DNA of 64,000 nucleotides from JBFWVR01 sp050246635 (GTDB lineage: Bacteria > Acidobacteriota > Vicinamibacteria > Vicinamibacterales > UBA2999), in the NCBI GenBank assembly GCA_050246635.1, contig JBFWVR010000002.1, positions 310,001 through 374,000 on the forward strand. The letters run 5' to 3'. Position 1 is the stretch's first letter. Each line of letters begins with the position of its first letter. Below are positions 7,895-16,712 of the stretch, one piece after another. The notes beneath the pieces are model-generated. The model made no database searches and was not told where the DNA came from. It saw only the letters and a list, made by a program, of their open reading frames with translations. Both the position numbers and the translations under genes were made by a program.

Positions 7895-8083
7895 GGACTC
7901 GGCGCCTGGCGGCGCCTCGCTCGGAAACGTTCTCGAGCACGAGGTGGAGGCCCCTCGTTCCTGGCGAGGCGGCGAAGCCGCCGAGTCCCCGCGACGTTCG
8001 ACGTTTGATCCAGCGAGAACGAGTCCCAGCGACGTCCGAAGTGCGGTGCTCGCGAGGACGAGTCCCAGCGAGCGAAGCGAGTC
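7895..8083. repeat. Degenerate dispersed repeat modules flanking the tandem array
   Basis: This stretch contains GATCCAGCGAGAACGAGTCC and GAGTCCCAGCGACGTCCGA. The second is identical over 19 bases to 16551-16569, and the first nearly matches 16575-16594. The stop codon of the NCS1 permease at 8084 lies in the sequence AGCGAGTCCTA of this module. With 7447-7495 (a GGCGGCTTCGCCGCC hairpin) it fills the 637-base gap between genes. No gene seen. Confidence 0.8.
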
Positions 8084-9505
8084 CTACTCCGGCAGGATCA
8101 GCCGCTCCGGCACTGCCGACAGGTCCCGCCGGGCCCACACGTAGTAGACGGCGCCCGGCACCACCAGGCCGACAATCCACGACACGTCCGTGCCGCCGAG
8201 GAGCTCGACCATCGGACCCGTGTAGAGGGTCGTGTACAGGAAGGGCAACTGCGCCACCAGGCCGATCACGTAGGTCGTGATCGCGACGACGTTCCAGCGG
8301 CCGTAGCGGCCGTCGGGATTGGACAGCGCCGGCACGTCGTACCGCTCGCGCGAGATGAAGTAGAAGTCGACCAGGTTGATCGCGCTCCACGGCGTGAAGA
8401 ACGCCAGCAGGAACAGCAGGAACGCGGAAAAGGCCGAGAGGAAGTCCTGGTTGGCGAAGAGGGCGGTGCCCGTGGCCGCCGCCATCACGAGGCTGACGAA
8501 GCCCACGCGCCCGCCCGGCGAGATCTCCCGGTGCCCGAGGAACCCGGTGACGGTCGTCACCAGCGACATGAACCCGCCGTAGGCGTTGAGCACGTTGACG
8601 GTGAGCTTGCCCAGCACGATCACGAAGTAGAGGAACGCCGCGGTGAGGCCCGGGCCGCCCAGCCCGACCACGAAGTCCACCTCGTGCCCCGAGAAGGCGT
8701 CACCGGCCAGCGCCGCCGCCAGCACACCGAACGCCATCGACCACTGCGAGGCAAGCACCGAGCCGGCGAGCGTCGCCCAGAAGGTCTTCCACGCCGGCGT
8801 GTCCGCGGGCAGATAGCGCGAGTAGTCGGCGACGTAGGGGCCGTACGCAATCTGCCACGACGCCGAGAGCGACGCCGCCAGCAGGAACCCCGGCATCGTG
8901 AAGTGCGCCCGCCCGAAGAGCGCCGCCGCCTCCGCGCCCTCGAGCAGCCGCCAGGTCAGGTACACGAACGCCAGCAGGCCGATGACGCTGCTCAGGCGGC
9001 CCATCACGTGAATCAACCGGTACCCGACGATGGCAATGAGCGTCGTCGCGGCGCCGAAGACGAGGATGCCCACCCAGTGCGGTGAGCCGATGAGGCCCGC
9101 CACGGCCTGGCCCGCCAGCACCGTGCCGCTGGCGGCGAAGCCGACATACATCACGATCACGAGCGCGAGCGGGATGACCGCGCCGTAGACCCCGAACTGG
9201 GCGCGGCTCGAGATCATCTGCGGCAGCCCGAGACGCGGGCCCTGCACCGAGTGGAGCGCCATCACCGCGCCGCCGAGCACCTGCCCGACGAGCAGGCCGA
9301 CGATGGACCACACGACGTCGCCGCCGAGCACGACGGCGAGCGCGCCGGTGACGATGGCGGTGATCTGGAGGTTGGCGCCGAACCAGAGCGTGAACTGGTT
9401 CCACGGCCGGCCGAAACGTTCCCGCGACGGGACGTAACCGATCGAGCGCTGCTCGACCGCGAGCACGCCCGAGGGCGCGGCCGGAGGGGAAGCAGGAGCC
9501 GGCAC
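8084..9505 (-). CDS. NCS1-family nucleobase/purine-cytosine permease
   Basis: A 473-residue polytopic membrane protein with about 12 hydrophobic helices. It shows NCS1 features: an N-terminal SIGYVPSRERFG, then WNQFTLWFGANLQIT, and later SWQIAYGPYVADYSRYLP, which matches the conserved helix-6 region of Mhp1/CodB-like transporters. It should import cytosine, purines, hydantoins or a similar ring, probably with Na+ or H+. The GTG at 9505 comes right after the TGA of the BRCT-TPR gene (TGACCGTG), so the two form an operon with coupled translation. Substrate is unknown; no nucleobase catabolic genes lie alongside. Confidence 0.9.
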   Translation of the reverse strand: MPAPASPPAAPSGVLAVEQRSIGYVPSRERFGRPWNQFTLWFGANLQITAIVTGALAVVLGGDVVWSIVGLLVGQVLGGAVMALHSVQGPRLGLPQMISSRAQFGVYGAVIPLALVIVMYVGFAASGTVLAGQAVAGLIGSPHWVGILVFGAATTLIAIVGYRLIHVMGRLSSVIGLLAFVYLTWRLLEGAEAAALFGRAHFTMPGFLLAASLSASWQIAYGPYVADYSRYLPADTPAWKTFWATLAGSVLASQWSMAFGVLAAALAGDAFSGHEVDFVVGLGGPGLTAAFLYFVIVLGKLTVNVLNAYGGFMSLVTTVTGFLGHREISPGGRVGFVSLVMAAATGTALFANQDFLSAFSAFLLFLLAFFTPWSAINLVDFYFISRERYDVPALSNPDGRYGRWNVVAITTYVIGLVAQLPFLYTTLYTGPMVELLGGTDVSWIVGLVVPGAVYYVWARRDLSAVPERLILPE

Positions 9506-9507
9506 GG

Positions 9508-10644
9508 TCAGTCGCAGAACTCGCGGGCGAGCTCGACCCACTCGCCGCCCGGCGCCAGCCGCTGGTAGGCGCGCCAGTGCGCCAGGGCATCACCGGAGCG
9601 CCCCATCTTCTCGAGCGTCACGGCCAGGTAGAAGTGCGCGTCGGCGTACTCGGGGTTGAGCGCCAGGGCCTCGCGGTAGCAGACCTCGGCGTCGCCGTAG
9701 CGGCCGTGGTCGTGGTGGATGTTCCCGAGGTTGAAGTGCGCCTCGAAGTACGAGGGGTCGAGCCCGATGGCGCGTTCGTAGAGCGCCTGGGCCTCGGGCA
9801 GCTCGTCGCGCGCGTAGCGGATGTTGGCCAGGTTGATGATCGCGGCCGGCAGGTCGGGATCGGCCGCGAGCGCCCGGCGGTACGTGCGGACCGCCTCCTC
9901 CTGCCGCTCCGGCGTGCCATCGTCGAGGAGCGAGCCCGAGACGAAGAGCTCTTCCGCCGTTGTCAGCGGCCGCTCGACACGCACGCCGCCGACGGGACGG
10001 GCCAGGGCCGCGTCGCGTGGGGTGAGCGCGAGAATCCGCGCCGGCTGCGCGTCGAGGCGGAAGTCGAAGGCCAGCTGGCCGGCGCGGGTCGCCTGGAGAT
10101 CACGGAGCACGGCGCGGAACGACGCCCCGGCCTGCAGCTCGGCGTGCACCTGGCGGATCAGCGTGAGGTCGGCAAAGCCGAACCAGTCGTCCGCGTTGTT
10201 GCGCACGGCCGGCTTGATGAAGCCCCACTTCCGGAGGTGGCGCAGGTGCTCCTCCGCGAGGAGGGGGTACATCGCCAGCACGTCCTTCTGCCCGTAGTGG
10301 TGCGCGCGCACCTCGGAGGCCGGCGGCAGCCCGGCCAGGCGGCAGAAGTCGTCCTCGCCGATGAGGCGGAGGCTCGCGCCGTCGGCGACGAGCTGGAACG
10401 CGCGCCGGAGTTTCTGGCTGGCCGCGCCCGGAGCCGCCGGGTCGGGGACCCCGTCCGGATAGGTCTCGCCGCCGGCGACCAGCAGGGTCGTGCGCGCCGT
10501 GACCTCGTCGGCGACGCCGGCGCCGAGCTTCTCGGCGAGCGCGCGCGCCTCGCGCCGCCCCAGCGACCAGAGCTTGCCGGTGAAGACAACGGTTTCGCCG
10601 AGGAGGGACTGGCCGCCGGCGGTGCGGGATGGCAGCTCGGACAT
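9508..10644 (-). CDS. BRCT + MerR-like HTH + TPR repeat protein
   Basis: A 378-residue protein in three parts. Residues 10-95 form a BRCT domain like that of NAD-dependent ligases (GETVVFTGKLWSLGRREA, then a variable loop and TTLLVAGG). Residues 120-210 look like a MerR-type winged helix (KDVLAMYPLLAEEHLRHLRK, then FADLTLIRQVHAELQAGASF). Residues 230-370 carry about four TPR units (ADPDLPAAIINLANIRYARD and repeats with the AHFNLGN pattern). Start ATG 10644 gives MSELPSRTAGG just before the BRCT. It may be a DNA- or ADP-ribose-binding regulator with a protein-interaction scaffold; no experimental function is known to me. It lies upstream of and coupled to the NCS1 permease. Confidence 0.75.
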   Translation of the reverse strand: MSELPSRTAGGQSLLGETVVFTGKLWSLGRREARALAEKLGAGVADEVTARTTLLVAGGETYPDGVPDPAAPGAASQKLRRAFQLVADGASLRLIGEDDFCRLAGLPPASEVRAHHYGQKDVLAMYPLLAEEHLRHLRKWGFIKPAVRNNADDWFGFADLTLIRQVHAELQAGASFRAVLRDLQATRAGQLAFDFRLDAQPARILALTPRDAALARPVGGVRVERPLTTAEELFVSGSLLDDGTPERQEEAVRTYRRALAADPDLPAAIINLANIRYARDELPEAQALYERAIGLDPSYFEAHFNLGNIHHDHGRYGDAEVCYREALALNPEYADAHFYLAVTLEKMGRSGDALAHWRAYQRLAPGGEWVELAREFCD

Positions 10645-10746
10645 GAGGTCGTGACGGAAGCGGCCGGCTGGCCCGGCGGAGGCCGCCTCGCCGGCCGCGC
10701 GCCGGGGCATGCCTCACGATGGGCCAGATCGGGGCCGATGTCAAAC

Positions 10747-10752
10747 TACAAT
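10747..10752 (+). promoter_or_regulatory. -10 element TACAAT for glucokinase, near-leaderless
   Basis: TACAAT lies 9 bases before the ATG at 10762, so transcription would start within a few bases of the start codon. No -35 consensus is obvious. There is no Shine-Dalgarno in front of the ATG, which fits a leaderless transcript. Confidence 0.45.
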
Positions 10753-10761
10753 AGCCTCGAG

Positions 10762-11736
10762 ATGATTCTGGCGGGCGACGTCGGCGGCACCAAGACGCTC
10801 ATCGGTCTGTTCAACTTCGCTCCCAGGCGACCCGTGGCGGTGGACGTGAAGACGTTCCACACGGCCGACTTCCCCGGGCTGCCCGCCATCATCACGGAGT
10901 TCCTGAAGCAGCGCGGTGGTCCGGCCCGGATCGAGGCCGCCTGCTTCGGCGTCGCCGGCCCGGTCATCGATCAGCAGGCGGTGCTGACCAACGTCCACTG
11001 GGCGACGAGCGCGACGGAGATCTGCACGCAGTTCAAGCTGCAGCGCGTCCGGCTGCTCAACGACCTCGAGGCGATGGCCCACGCCATCCCCGTGCTGGAG
11101 CGGGACGAGCTGCTGGCGCTGCAGAAGGGCCAGCGCCGGCCGGGCGGCAACGCGGCCTTGATCGCGGCGGGCACGGGCCTCGGCGAGGCCATCCTGCCGA
11201 ACATCGGTGGCAAGCTGCGCCCCATCGCCTCCGAGGCCGGGCATGCGGACTTCGCCGCGCGGACCGACCGCGAGATCGAGCTGGTCCGCTTCCTGCGGGG
11301 CGGCACCGGCCGCGTGGACGTCGAGCAGGTGCTCTCCGGTCCGGGGCTGATGAACGTCTACCGCTTCACGCACGGCGGCCAGGCGTGTGACGCCGTCGGC
11401 GCGCTCGAGACCCTGCCCGATGCGCCCGCGGTCGTCTCGAAGTCGGCGCTCGAGCGGTGGTGCCCGAAGTGCGAGGAGGCCCTCGAGATGTTCGTCCAGG
11501 CCTACGGCGCCGAGGCCGGGAACCTGGCATTGCGCGCCGTCGCGAGCGCCGGGGTGTATGTCGGCGGCGGCATCGCGCCCCGCATCCTGCCGGCGCTGCA
11601 ACGCGGCGGCTTCCAGCGCGCCTTCGTCGCCAAGCCCCCGATGGCCGAGCTGCTCGAGGCCATCCCGGTGCAGGTGATCCTCAATCCCCAGGCGGCACTG
11701 CTCGGCGCGGCGGTGTACGCGAACGAAATGATCTAG
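10762..11736 (+). CDS. glk: Glucokinase
   Basis: A 324-residue ROK-like/glucokinase ATPase of the E. coli Glk family. It shows the phosphate-1 motif LAGDVGGTKT at the very start, catalytic Asp in LLNDLEAMA, phosphate-2 AAGTGLGEA, the glucose-contact EAGHADFAAR, and a C-terminal GVYVGGGIAPRI adenosine motif. It phosphorylates glucose to glucose 6-phosphate in the cytoplasm. ATG 10762 is chosen because the family begins at this Met; an ATG eight codons upstream overlaps the -10 element. Length matches the family. It is divergent from the BRCT-TPR gene. Confidence 0.93.
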   Translation: MILAGDVGGTKTLIGLFNFAPRRPVAVDVKTFHTADFPGLPAIITEFLKQRGGPARIEAACFGVAGPVIDQQAVLTNVHWATSATEICTQFKLQRVRLLNDLEAMAHAIPVLERDELLALQKGQRRPGGNAALIAAGTGLGEAILPNIGGKLRPIASEAGHADFAARTDREIELVRFLRGGTGRVDVEQVLSGPGLMNVYRFTHGGQACDAVGALETLPDAPAVVSKSALERWCPKCEEALEMFVQAYGAEAGNLALRAVASAGVYVGGGIAPRILPALQRGGFQRAFVAKPPMAELLEAIPVQVILNPQAALLGAAVYANEMI

Positions 11737-11738
11737 GG

Positions 11739-11788
11739 CCGCCGCGGCTGCGCCGCGGCGGTAGGCCGACCTCGCTTCGCTCGGTCGG
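11739..11788 (+). terminator. Hairpins after glucokinase
   Basis: A perfect 10-bp stem CCGCCGCGGC/GCCGCGGCGG with a TGC loop (11739-11761) starts 3 bases after the glk stop. A CCGACC/GGTCGG stem (11766-11788) follows. No U-run is present, so this is a terminator-like structure built from the local GC-rich repeat. Confidence 0.5.
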
Positions 11789-11819
11789 TAGGCCTCGCGG
11801 GCGGCGCGGCCGCACGGCA

Positions 11820-11837
11820 TACAATAATCACCAGGAG
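11820..11837 (+). promoter_or_regulatory. -10 TACAAT and Shine-Dalgarno for the prolyl oligopeptidase gene
   Basis: TACAAT at 11820-11825 would start transcription near 11832. CAGGAG (11832-11837) is a good ribosome-binding site 6 bases before ATG 11844. The leader would be about 12 bases. Confidence 0.5.
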
Positions 11838-11843
11838 CGATGC

Positions 11844-14012
11844 ATGGCACGACTGGTGATCTGGATGCTCGGCCTGCTGGCGCTCATCGCCACCGCCGTG
11901 GGGATGTACGTCATGACGCCTGATCTCGGCGGCCGACGCATGGACGAGCCCATCACCTATCCGGACGCGCCGAAGGGCCCGGTCGTGGACGATTACCACG
12001 GGACCGCGGTCCCCGATCCCTACCGCTGGCTCGAGGACGCCGACCACCCGGACACCGTCGCCTGGGTCGAGGCCGAGAACGCGCTCACCGCCCGCCTGCT
12101 CGACACTCCCGACCGCCAGGCCCTGCGCGAGGACCTGGCCGCGCTCTACGACTATCCCCGCGCCACGGCGCCGATCAAACGCGGCGCCCGCTACTTCTTC
12201 ACGTTCAACGACGGCTCGCAGGACCAGCCCATCCTTTACGTGCAGGACGGCCTCGCCGGCGAGTCACGCGTGCTGCTCGACCCCAACACGCTCAGCCGCG
12301 ACGGCACCGCCGCCCTGACCGCGGTCTCGCCGAGCGAGGATGGCCGGCTGCTCGCCTACGCCATCTCCCACAGCGGCAGCGATCGGCAGGAGATCCACGT
12401 CCGCGAGGTGGACTCGCTCGAGGACCGGCCCGACACGCTGCGCTGGGCGAAGTTCACGAACCTCGCCTGGACACCCGACGGCGCCGGCTTCTACTACACG
12501 CGGTTTCCCGAACCCGGCACCGTGCCGCCCGGCGACGAGAACTACTTCGCGAAGGTCTACTACCACACCCTCGGCGCCCCGCAGTCCGACGACGCCCTCG
12601 TGTTCGAACGACCGGAGGCCCGTGACCTCGTGCTCGGCTCCGCGCTGAGCGACGACGGCCGCTGGCTCGTCCTGACGTCGTTCCGCGGGTCGAGCGACGA
12701 CTGCGAGGTGCACGTCCTCGATCGCCGCACGCCGGGCGCGGAGCCGCGCCCGCTCTTCGTCGGATTCCATGCGGCCTACCTCTTCGTCGACGGCGTCGGC
12801 GACCGCCTCTTCTTCCGCACGACGAGCGGCGCCGAGCGCGGCCGCCTGGTGGCCGTGGACCTCTCGCACGGCGTCCCGGCGCCCGACGATGGCGGCGAGG
12901 CGCCGTCGAGGGTGGTCGTCGCCGAGCAGCCGGACACGCTGACCACGGCCATCCTCGTCGGCGAGCGGCTCGTCACGGTGTACCTGCGCAACGCGAGCGA
13001 CCAGGTGCGCCTGTTCGGGCTCGACGGCGCCCCGGCGGGGGAAATCGTGCTGCCCGCGCCCGGCTCGTTGTCCGGACTCACGGGCCGCCCCGGCGACGTG
13101 GAGCTCTTCCTGCGCTTCTCGTCCTTCACGTACCCGCCCGCGGTGTACCGCTACGACCTGCGGCTGGCCGCGCTGGAGCCCTTCGGCACCGCGGGCGTGA
13201 AGGCCCTGGACCCCTCGAAGTACGACGTCGAGCAGGTCCGCTATCCGTCGAAGGACGGCACGCAGGTGTCGATGTTCCTCGTGCACCGGAGCGGCCTCGA
13301 GCGCGACGGCGAGCGCCCCGTGTACCTCACCGGCTATGGCGGCTTCAACATCAGCCTCACGCCCCAGTTCGATCCCGCCTACTTCGCGTGGCTCGACCGC
13401 GGCGGCGTGGTCGCGGTCGCCAACCTCAGGGGCGGTGGCGAGTACGGCGAGGCCTGGCACCGCGCCGGCATGTTCGAGAGGAAGCAGACCGTCTTCGACG
13501 ACTTCATCGCGGCGGCCGAGTGGCTGATCGAGAGCGGCTACACGCGCCGCGGCAAGCTCGCCATCGAGGGCGCCAGCAACGGCGGGCTGCTGGTCGGCGC
13601 CGTGATGGTGCAGCGCCCGGAGCTCTTCGGCGCCGTGGTCTGTCGCGTGCCGGTGGCGGACATGCTCCGCTACCACCGGTTCACCGTCGGCCGGTTCTGG
13701 ATCTCGGAGTACGGCTCGGCGGACGACCCGGAGCAGTTCCCGTATCTCTACGCCTATTCGCCGCTCCACAACGTGCAGGACGGCGTGGCCTACCCGCCGA
13801 CCCTGATCACCACCGCCGACACCGACGATCGCGTCGCCCCGGGCATGGCCAAGAAGTTCGCGGCGCGCCTCCAGGCCGCGACCGCGCCGGACGGCGGCCC
13901 GATCCTCATCCGGGTCGAGACGAAGGCCGGCCACGGCGGCGGCAAGCCCGTCTCGAAGATCGTGGACGAGGAGGCGGACATCTTCGCCTTCCTGACGAAG
14001 TACCTCGAATAG
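11844..14012 (+). CDS. Prolyl oligopeptidase family serine peptidase (S9A), membrane-anchored or secreted
   Basis: A 722-residue protein. An N-terminal hydrophobic segment (residues 3-24, RLVIWMLGLLALIATAVG) without a clear cleavage site suggests a signal anchor, placing the enzyme in the periplasm. A seven-bladed propeller region starts at DYHGTAVPDPYRWLED, typical of S9A. The alpha/beta hydrolase domain has Ser in GASNGGLL near 575, Asp in TADTDDRV near 656 and His in KAGHGGGK near 694. It cleaves after proline in short peptides. Start ATG 11844 has a CAGGAG site. The family is usually about 700 residues, so it is complete. Confidence 0.93.
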   Translation: MARLVIWMLGLLALIATAVGMYVMTPDLGGRRMDEPITYPDAPKGPVVDDYHGTAVPDPYRWLEDADHPDTVAWVEAENALTARLLDTPDRQALREDLAALYDYPRATAPIKRGARYFFTFNDGSQDQPILYVQDGLAGESRVLLDPNTLSRDGTAALTAVSPSEDGRLLAYAISHSGSDRQEIHVREVDSLEDRPDTLRWAKFTNLAWTPDGAGFYYTRFPEPGTVPPGDENYFAKVYYHTLGAPQSDDALVFERPEARDLVLGSALSDDGRWLVLTSFRGSSDDCEVHVLDRRTPGAEPRPLFVGFHAAYLFVDGVGDRLFFRTTSGAERGRLVAVDLSHGVPAPDDGGEAPSRVVVAEQPDTLTTAILVGERLVTVYLRNASDQVRLFGLDGAPAGEIVLPAPGSLSGLTGRPGDVELFLRFSSFTYPPAVYRYDLRLAALEPFGTAGVKALDPSKYDVEQVRYPSKDGTQVSMFLVHRSGLERDGERPVYLTGYGGFNISLTPQFDPAYFAWLDRGGVVAVANLRGGGEYGEAWHRAGMFERKQTVFDDFIAAAEWLIESGYTRRGKLAIEGASNGGLLVGAVMVQRPELFGAVVCRVPVADMLRYHRFTVGRFWISEYGSADDPEQFPYLYAYSPLHNVQDGVAYPPTLITTADTDDRVAPGMAKKFAARLQAATAPDGGPILIRVETKAGHGGGKPVSKIVDEEADIFAFLTKYLE

Positions 14013-14032
14013 CTACCCGCCGCGCGCCGGCG

Positions 14033-14061
14033 TTGACACCCCGGGCCCGTCACCGCTACGG
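14033..14061 (+). promoter_or_regulatory. TTGACA-17-TACGGT promoter for the MarR gene
   Basis: TTGACA (14033-14038), a 17-base spacer and TACGGT (14056-14061) form a good sigma-70-type promoter. The expected start of transcription falls at about 14068-14070, on the GTG chosen as start codon, implying a leaderless mRNA. Confidence 0.6.
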
Positions 14062-14069
14062 TGGCAGCC

Positions 14070-14537
14070 GTGCCGCGGGGACACCTCCAGGACGAGCTCC
14101 GACAGTCGAGACCATTCCGCTCGGCGCGCGAGGAGGCGTACCTGAACCTGGTGCGCACGACGGACGTGCTCGCCCGTCAGGTCGCCGAGGTGCTCAGGCC
14201 TCACGGCCTCTCCGAGGCGCAGTACAACGTGCTGCGGATCCTGCGCGGCGCAGGCGACCAGGGCCACACCTGCTCGGAGGTCGGCCAGCGGCTCGTGACG
14301 AGGGAGCCCGACGTGACACGCCTGCTGGATCGGCTGGAGCGCCGCCGGCTGATCGCCCGGTCCCGGGACGTGCGTGACCGGCGCGTGGTGAACATCCACA
14401 TCACGCCCGCCGGCCTCGAACTGCTCGACGTGCTCGATGCGCCGATGGCCGAGGTCAGCGACCGCATGCTCGGCCACCTGGGTGCGGCCGACCTGCGCGA
14501 CCTCATCCGGCTGCTCGAGGCGACGCGCGGGGCCTGA
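14070..14537 (+). CDS. MarR-family transcriptional regulator
   Basis: A 155-residue winged-helix protein: N-terminal dimerisation helix, then LSEAQYNVLRILRG, the recognition helix region with TREPDVTRLLDRLERRRLI, and the wing DVRDRRVVNIHITPAG typical of MarR (RDRR-type). It should bind DNA as a dimer and respond to a small ligand or oxidation; ligand and targets are unknown. GTG 14070 is preferred over GTG 14061, since the latter overlaps the predicted -10. It converges on the kinase gene with 25 bases between the stops. Confidence 0.9.
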   Translation: MPRGHLQDELRQSRPFRSAREEAYLNLVRTTDVLARQVAEVLRPHGLSEAQYNVLRILRGAGDQGHTCSEVGQRLVTREPDVTRLLDRLERRRLIARSRDVRDRRVVNIHITPAGLELLDVLDAPMAEVSDRMLGHLGAADLRDLIRLLEATRGA

Positions 14538-14562
14538 GACACCGACCGTCGCGCCGGACGGA

Positions 14563-16287
14563 TCAGGCGGGCTGGGCTTCGCTCAGGGCGGTGCGCAGCG
14601 CCGAGACGTCGGCGTGCCTGGCGGCGGGGTCTGGCGCCAGCGCCCGCAGGATGGCCGCGGCGGCCGAAGGCGGGACGTCGACGGCAAGGCTGTCTGGCGA
14701 CGCCGGACGGGCCTGCAGCATCCGTCCGATCAGCTCGGGCAGCGTCGGCGCCCGGAACGGCACCTGCCCGGTCGTCATCTGGTAGGCCAGGACACCGAGG
14801 GTGAACTGGTCGGAGCGCCCATCCGGCGGACGTCCCATCAGGACCTCCGGCGGGACGTACGGCAGCTCCTGCTCGCTGGCCTCCTGTCCGCGGAGCTCCT
14901 GCTCCCGCATGGTGGCGAGCACGTCCTGCACCGACTGGATGCCCGCGGCAGACATGACCGCGCGCTCGCCGTCCCCCTCCGCCGTCAGGCGGATCATGTC
15001 GGGGTTCACGCCGACGAGCAGTCCGCCGCGCCGGTGCAGCGCGGTGGTCGCGTCGAGCATGCCGTCGAGCAGGCGCGCGGCGCGTGGCCAGGCCAGCCGG
15101 CCCGCGGCAGCCAGCAACTGCCGGAGGCTGTCCCCCTCGATGAAGTCCGTGACGAGATAGACCCCCTTGTCGTCCTGGCCGTAGTCGCGGACCTGCAGCA
15201 GCCCCGGGTGGGCGACCTGCTGCGTGCGGGCCTCGAGCAGGAACCGCGCCCGCACCGCATCCCAGTGCGGCTGCTCGTCGCGGCGCAGCACACGAATCGC
15301 GACGGGCACGCCCATCGCGCGGTGCGTGCCGTGGTAGATCAGGCTGCCGAGCCGGCCACGGCCGATGAGGGCGCCGAGCTCGTACTTCCCGAGCAGGCCG
15401 GCGCCGTCCGCGGCCGGCCCCGCACCCGCGCCTTCACCTGCCGCACGCTCGAGGGCGCGCGCGAACTCGGTGGCCGACGGCCAGCGCTCCTCCGGGTCCT
15501 TCGACAACGATCGCATGATGGCGGTGTCGATGGCCTCGGAGAGCCCGGACCGCCGTTTCGCCGGGTTCACGGGCCGCACCGTCAGCATCTCGTTGATCAG
15601 CGTCACGCGGTTGTCGGAGTTGAACGGCCGCGTGCCGGTGAGCATCTCGTACGCGATGACGCCGAGCGTGTAGATGTCGGTGGCCGGCGAGACGGCCTCC
15701 CCGCGAATCTGCTCCGGCGCGGCGTAGGCGAGCGTGCCGACGAAGAGGTCGGGATCGGTCAGGCGGGTCTCGTCGCTCGCGGCCTTGATGGCCGCCAGCC
15801 CGAAGTCGATCACCTTGTAGACGCGGTCCCCGGACTCGTACCGGTGCGCGACGATATTGGCGGGCTTCAGGTCGCGGTGGGTGATGCCGCGATCGTGGGC
15901 GAGCTGGAGCGCCCCGGCGACGGCGCCCAGGACGGCGGCGACGCGCGCGACGCTCATCGGCGCCTCGAGCTCGATCTCCTCGCGCAGGCTCGGCCCGCTC
16001 AGGAGCTCCATGACCAGGTATGGCTGGTTGGTGGCGTCCACCCCGAAATCCAGGATCGAGACGATGTTGGGATGCCGGAGCTGGGCGCAGGCCCGGGCCT
16101 CGCGGAGGAACCGCTCGCGGGTCTCGGGCGGCGCGTCGTGTGGCGCCTGCATGACCTTGATGGCGACCTCGTCGCCGAGGCGGGTGCGGCGCGCGCGGTA
16201 GACATGGCCCATGCCGCCGGAGCCGATGGCGGCGAGCATCTCGTAACGGCCGTCGATGAGGGTGCCGGGACCGAGCACGGGGCCCAT
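14563..16287 (-). CDS. Ser/Thr protein kinase with a second, degenerate kinase domain
   Basis: A 574-residue soluble protein. Domain 1 (14-285) is an intact Hanks kinase: GSGGMG loop, VAIK with Lys44, HRDLKPAN at 137-144, DFG at 161-163 and APE at 190-192. Domain 2 (301-570) follows the same fold (IGRGRLG; the second PPE at 479-481, SDQFTLGVLAYQMTTGQVPF), but Lys is Arg332 in VAIR, the HRD loop reads GVNPD and DFG reads SAAGI, so it is a pseudokinase. No membrane segment is present. Domain 2 may regulate domain 1 or bind targets. The upstream CATAAT overlaps the ATG; GTG at codon 4 (16278) is an alternative leaderless start. Confidence 0.9.
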   Translation of the reverse strand: MGPVLGPGTLIDGRYEMLAAIGSGGMGHVYRARRTRLGDEVAIKVMQAPHDAPPETRERFLREARACAQLRHPNIVSILDFGVDATNQPYLVMELLSGPSLREEIELEAPMSVARVAAVLGAVAGALQLAHDRGITHRDLKPANIVAHRYESGDRVYKVIDFGLAAIKAASDETRLTDPDLFVGTLAYAAPEQIRGEAVSPATDIYTLGVIAYEMLTGTRPFNSDNRVTLINEMLTVRPVNPAKRRSGLSEAIDTAIMRSLSKDPEERWPSATEFARALERAAGEGAGAGPAADGAGLLGKYELGALIGRGRLGSLIYHGTHRAMGVPVAIRVLRRDEQPHWDAVRARFLLEARTQQVAHPGLLQVRDYGQDDKGVYLVTDFIEGDSLRQLLAAAGRLAWPRAARLLDGMLDATTALHRRGGLLVGVNPDMIRLTAEGDGERAVMSAAGIQSVQDVLATMREQELRGQEASEQELPYVPPEVLMGRPPDGRSDQFTLGVLAYQMTTGQVPFRAPTLPELIGRMLQARPASPDSLAVDVPPSAAAAILRALAPDPAARHADVSALRTALSEAQPA

Positions 16288-16400
16288 TATGCCTCGGCGC
16301 GCGCCTTCGGCCCGCGCCGAGTTGGGCCTCGCCGCCTTCGGCGGCTCGGTAGGCCGCTCGCTTCGCTCGCGTTGGGCCTCGCGGCCTTCGGCCGCTCGGT

Positions 16401-16595
16401 GGGACTCGTCCTCGCTGGATCGCGCGTCGGACGTCGCTGGGACTCGGCGCTACGCGCCTCGCTGGGGAAGCCGGATTTCTTGATTCGAAGTGAGGGTCCC
16501 TGGCTTCCCGGCCGAGCGCAGCGAGGCCCCCCAGCGAGCGGCGCAGCCGCGAGTCCCAGCGACGTCCGACGCGTGATCCAGCGAGGACGAGTCCC
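16401..16595. repeat. 46-bp inverted repeat with about 100-base centre
   Basis: Bases 16401-16446 and 16550-16595 are reverse complements at 45 of 46 positions. The centre holds a smaller GGGAAGCC/GGCTTCCC stem (16465-16472 with 16502-16509). Parts of the right arm recur near 8005-8040. It fills most of the 425-base gap 16288-16712, together with GCCTTCGGC-type hairpins at 16300-16400. No gene seen in the gap. Confidence 0.93.
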
Positions 16596-16688
16596 CGCGA
16601 GCCGAGCGCAGCGAAGGCGAGTCCTGACGAGCCCCGAGCCGGAGGCGAGGGGCGAGGCCTACCGGCCGAGCGAGGCGAGGCCGGCCGA

Positions 16689-16710
16689 CGGGCCCGCGCG
16701 CGCGGGCCCG
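16689..16710 (-). terminator. 22-base perfect palindrome after the Nfn-like gene
   Basis: CGGGCCCGCGC followed by its reverse complement, ending 2 bases from the stop codon of the minus-strand oxidoreductase. No T-run. It could terminate or protect the transcript 3' end. Confidence 0.55.
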
Positions 16711-16712
16711 CC

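Noticed and set aside
7845..8390. Ser/Arg-rich protein from the repeat region
   Set aside because: The frame only reads through repeat modules and the end of the permease gene; a 19-bp period cannot keep one frame.
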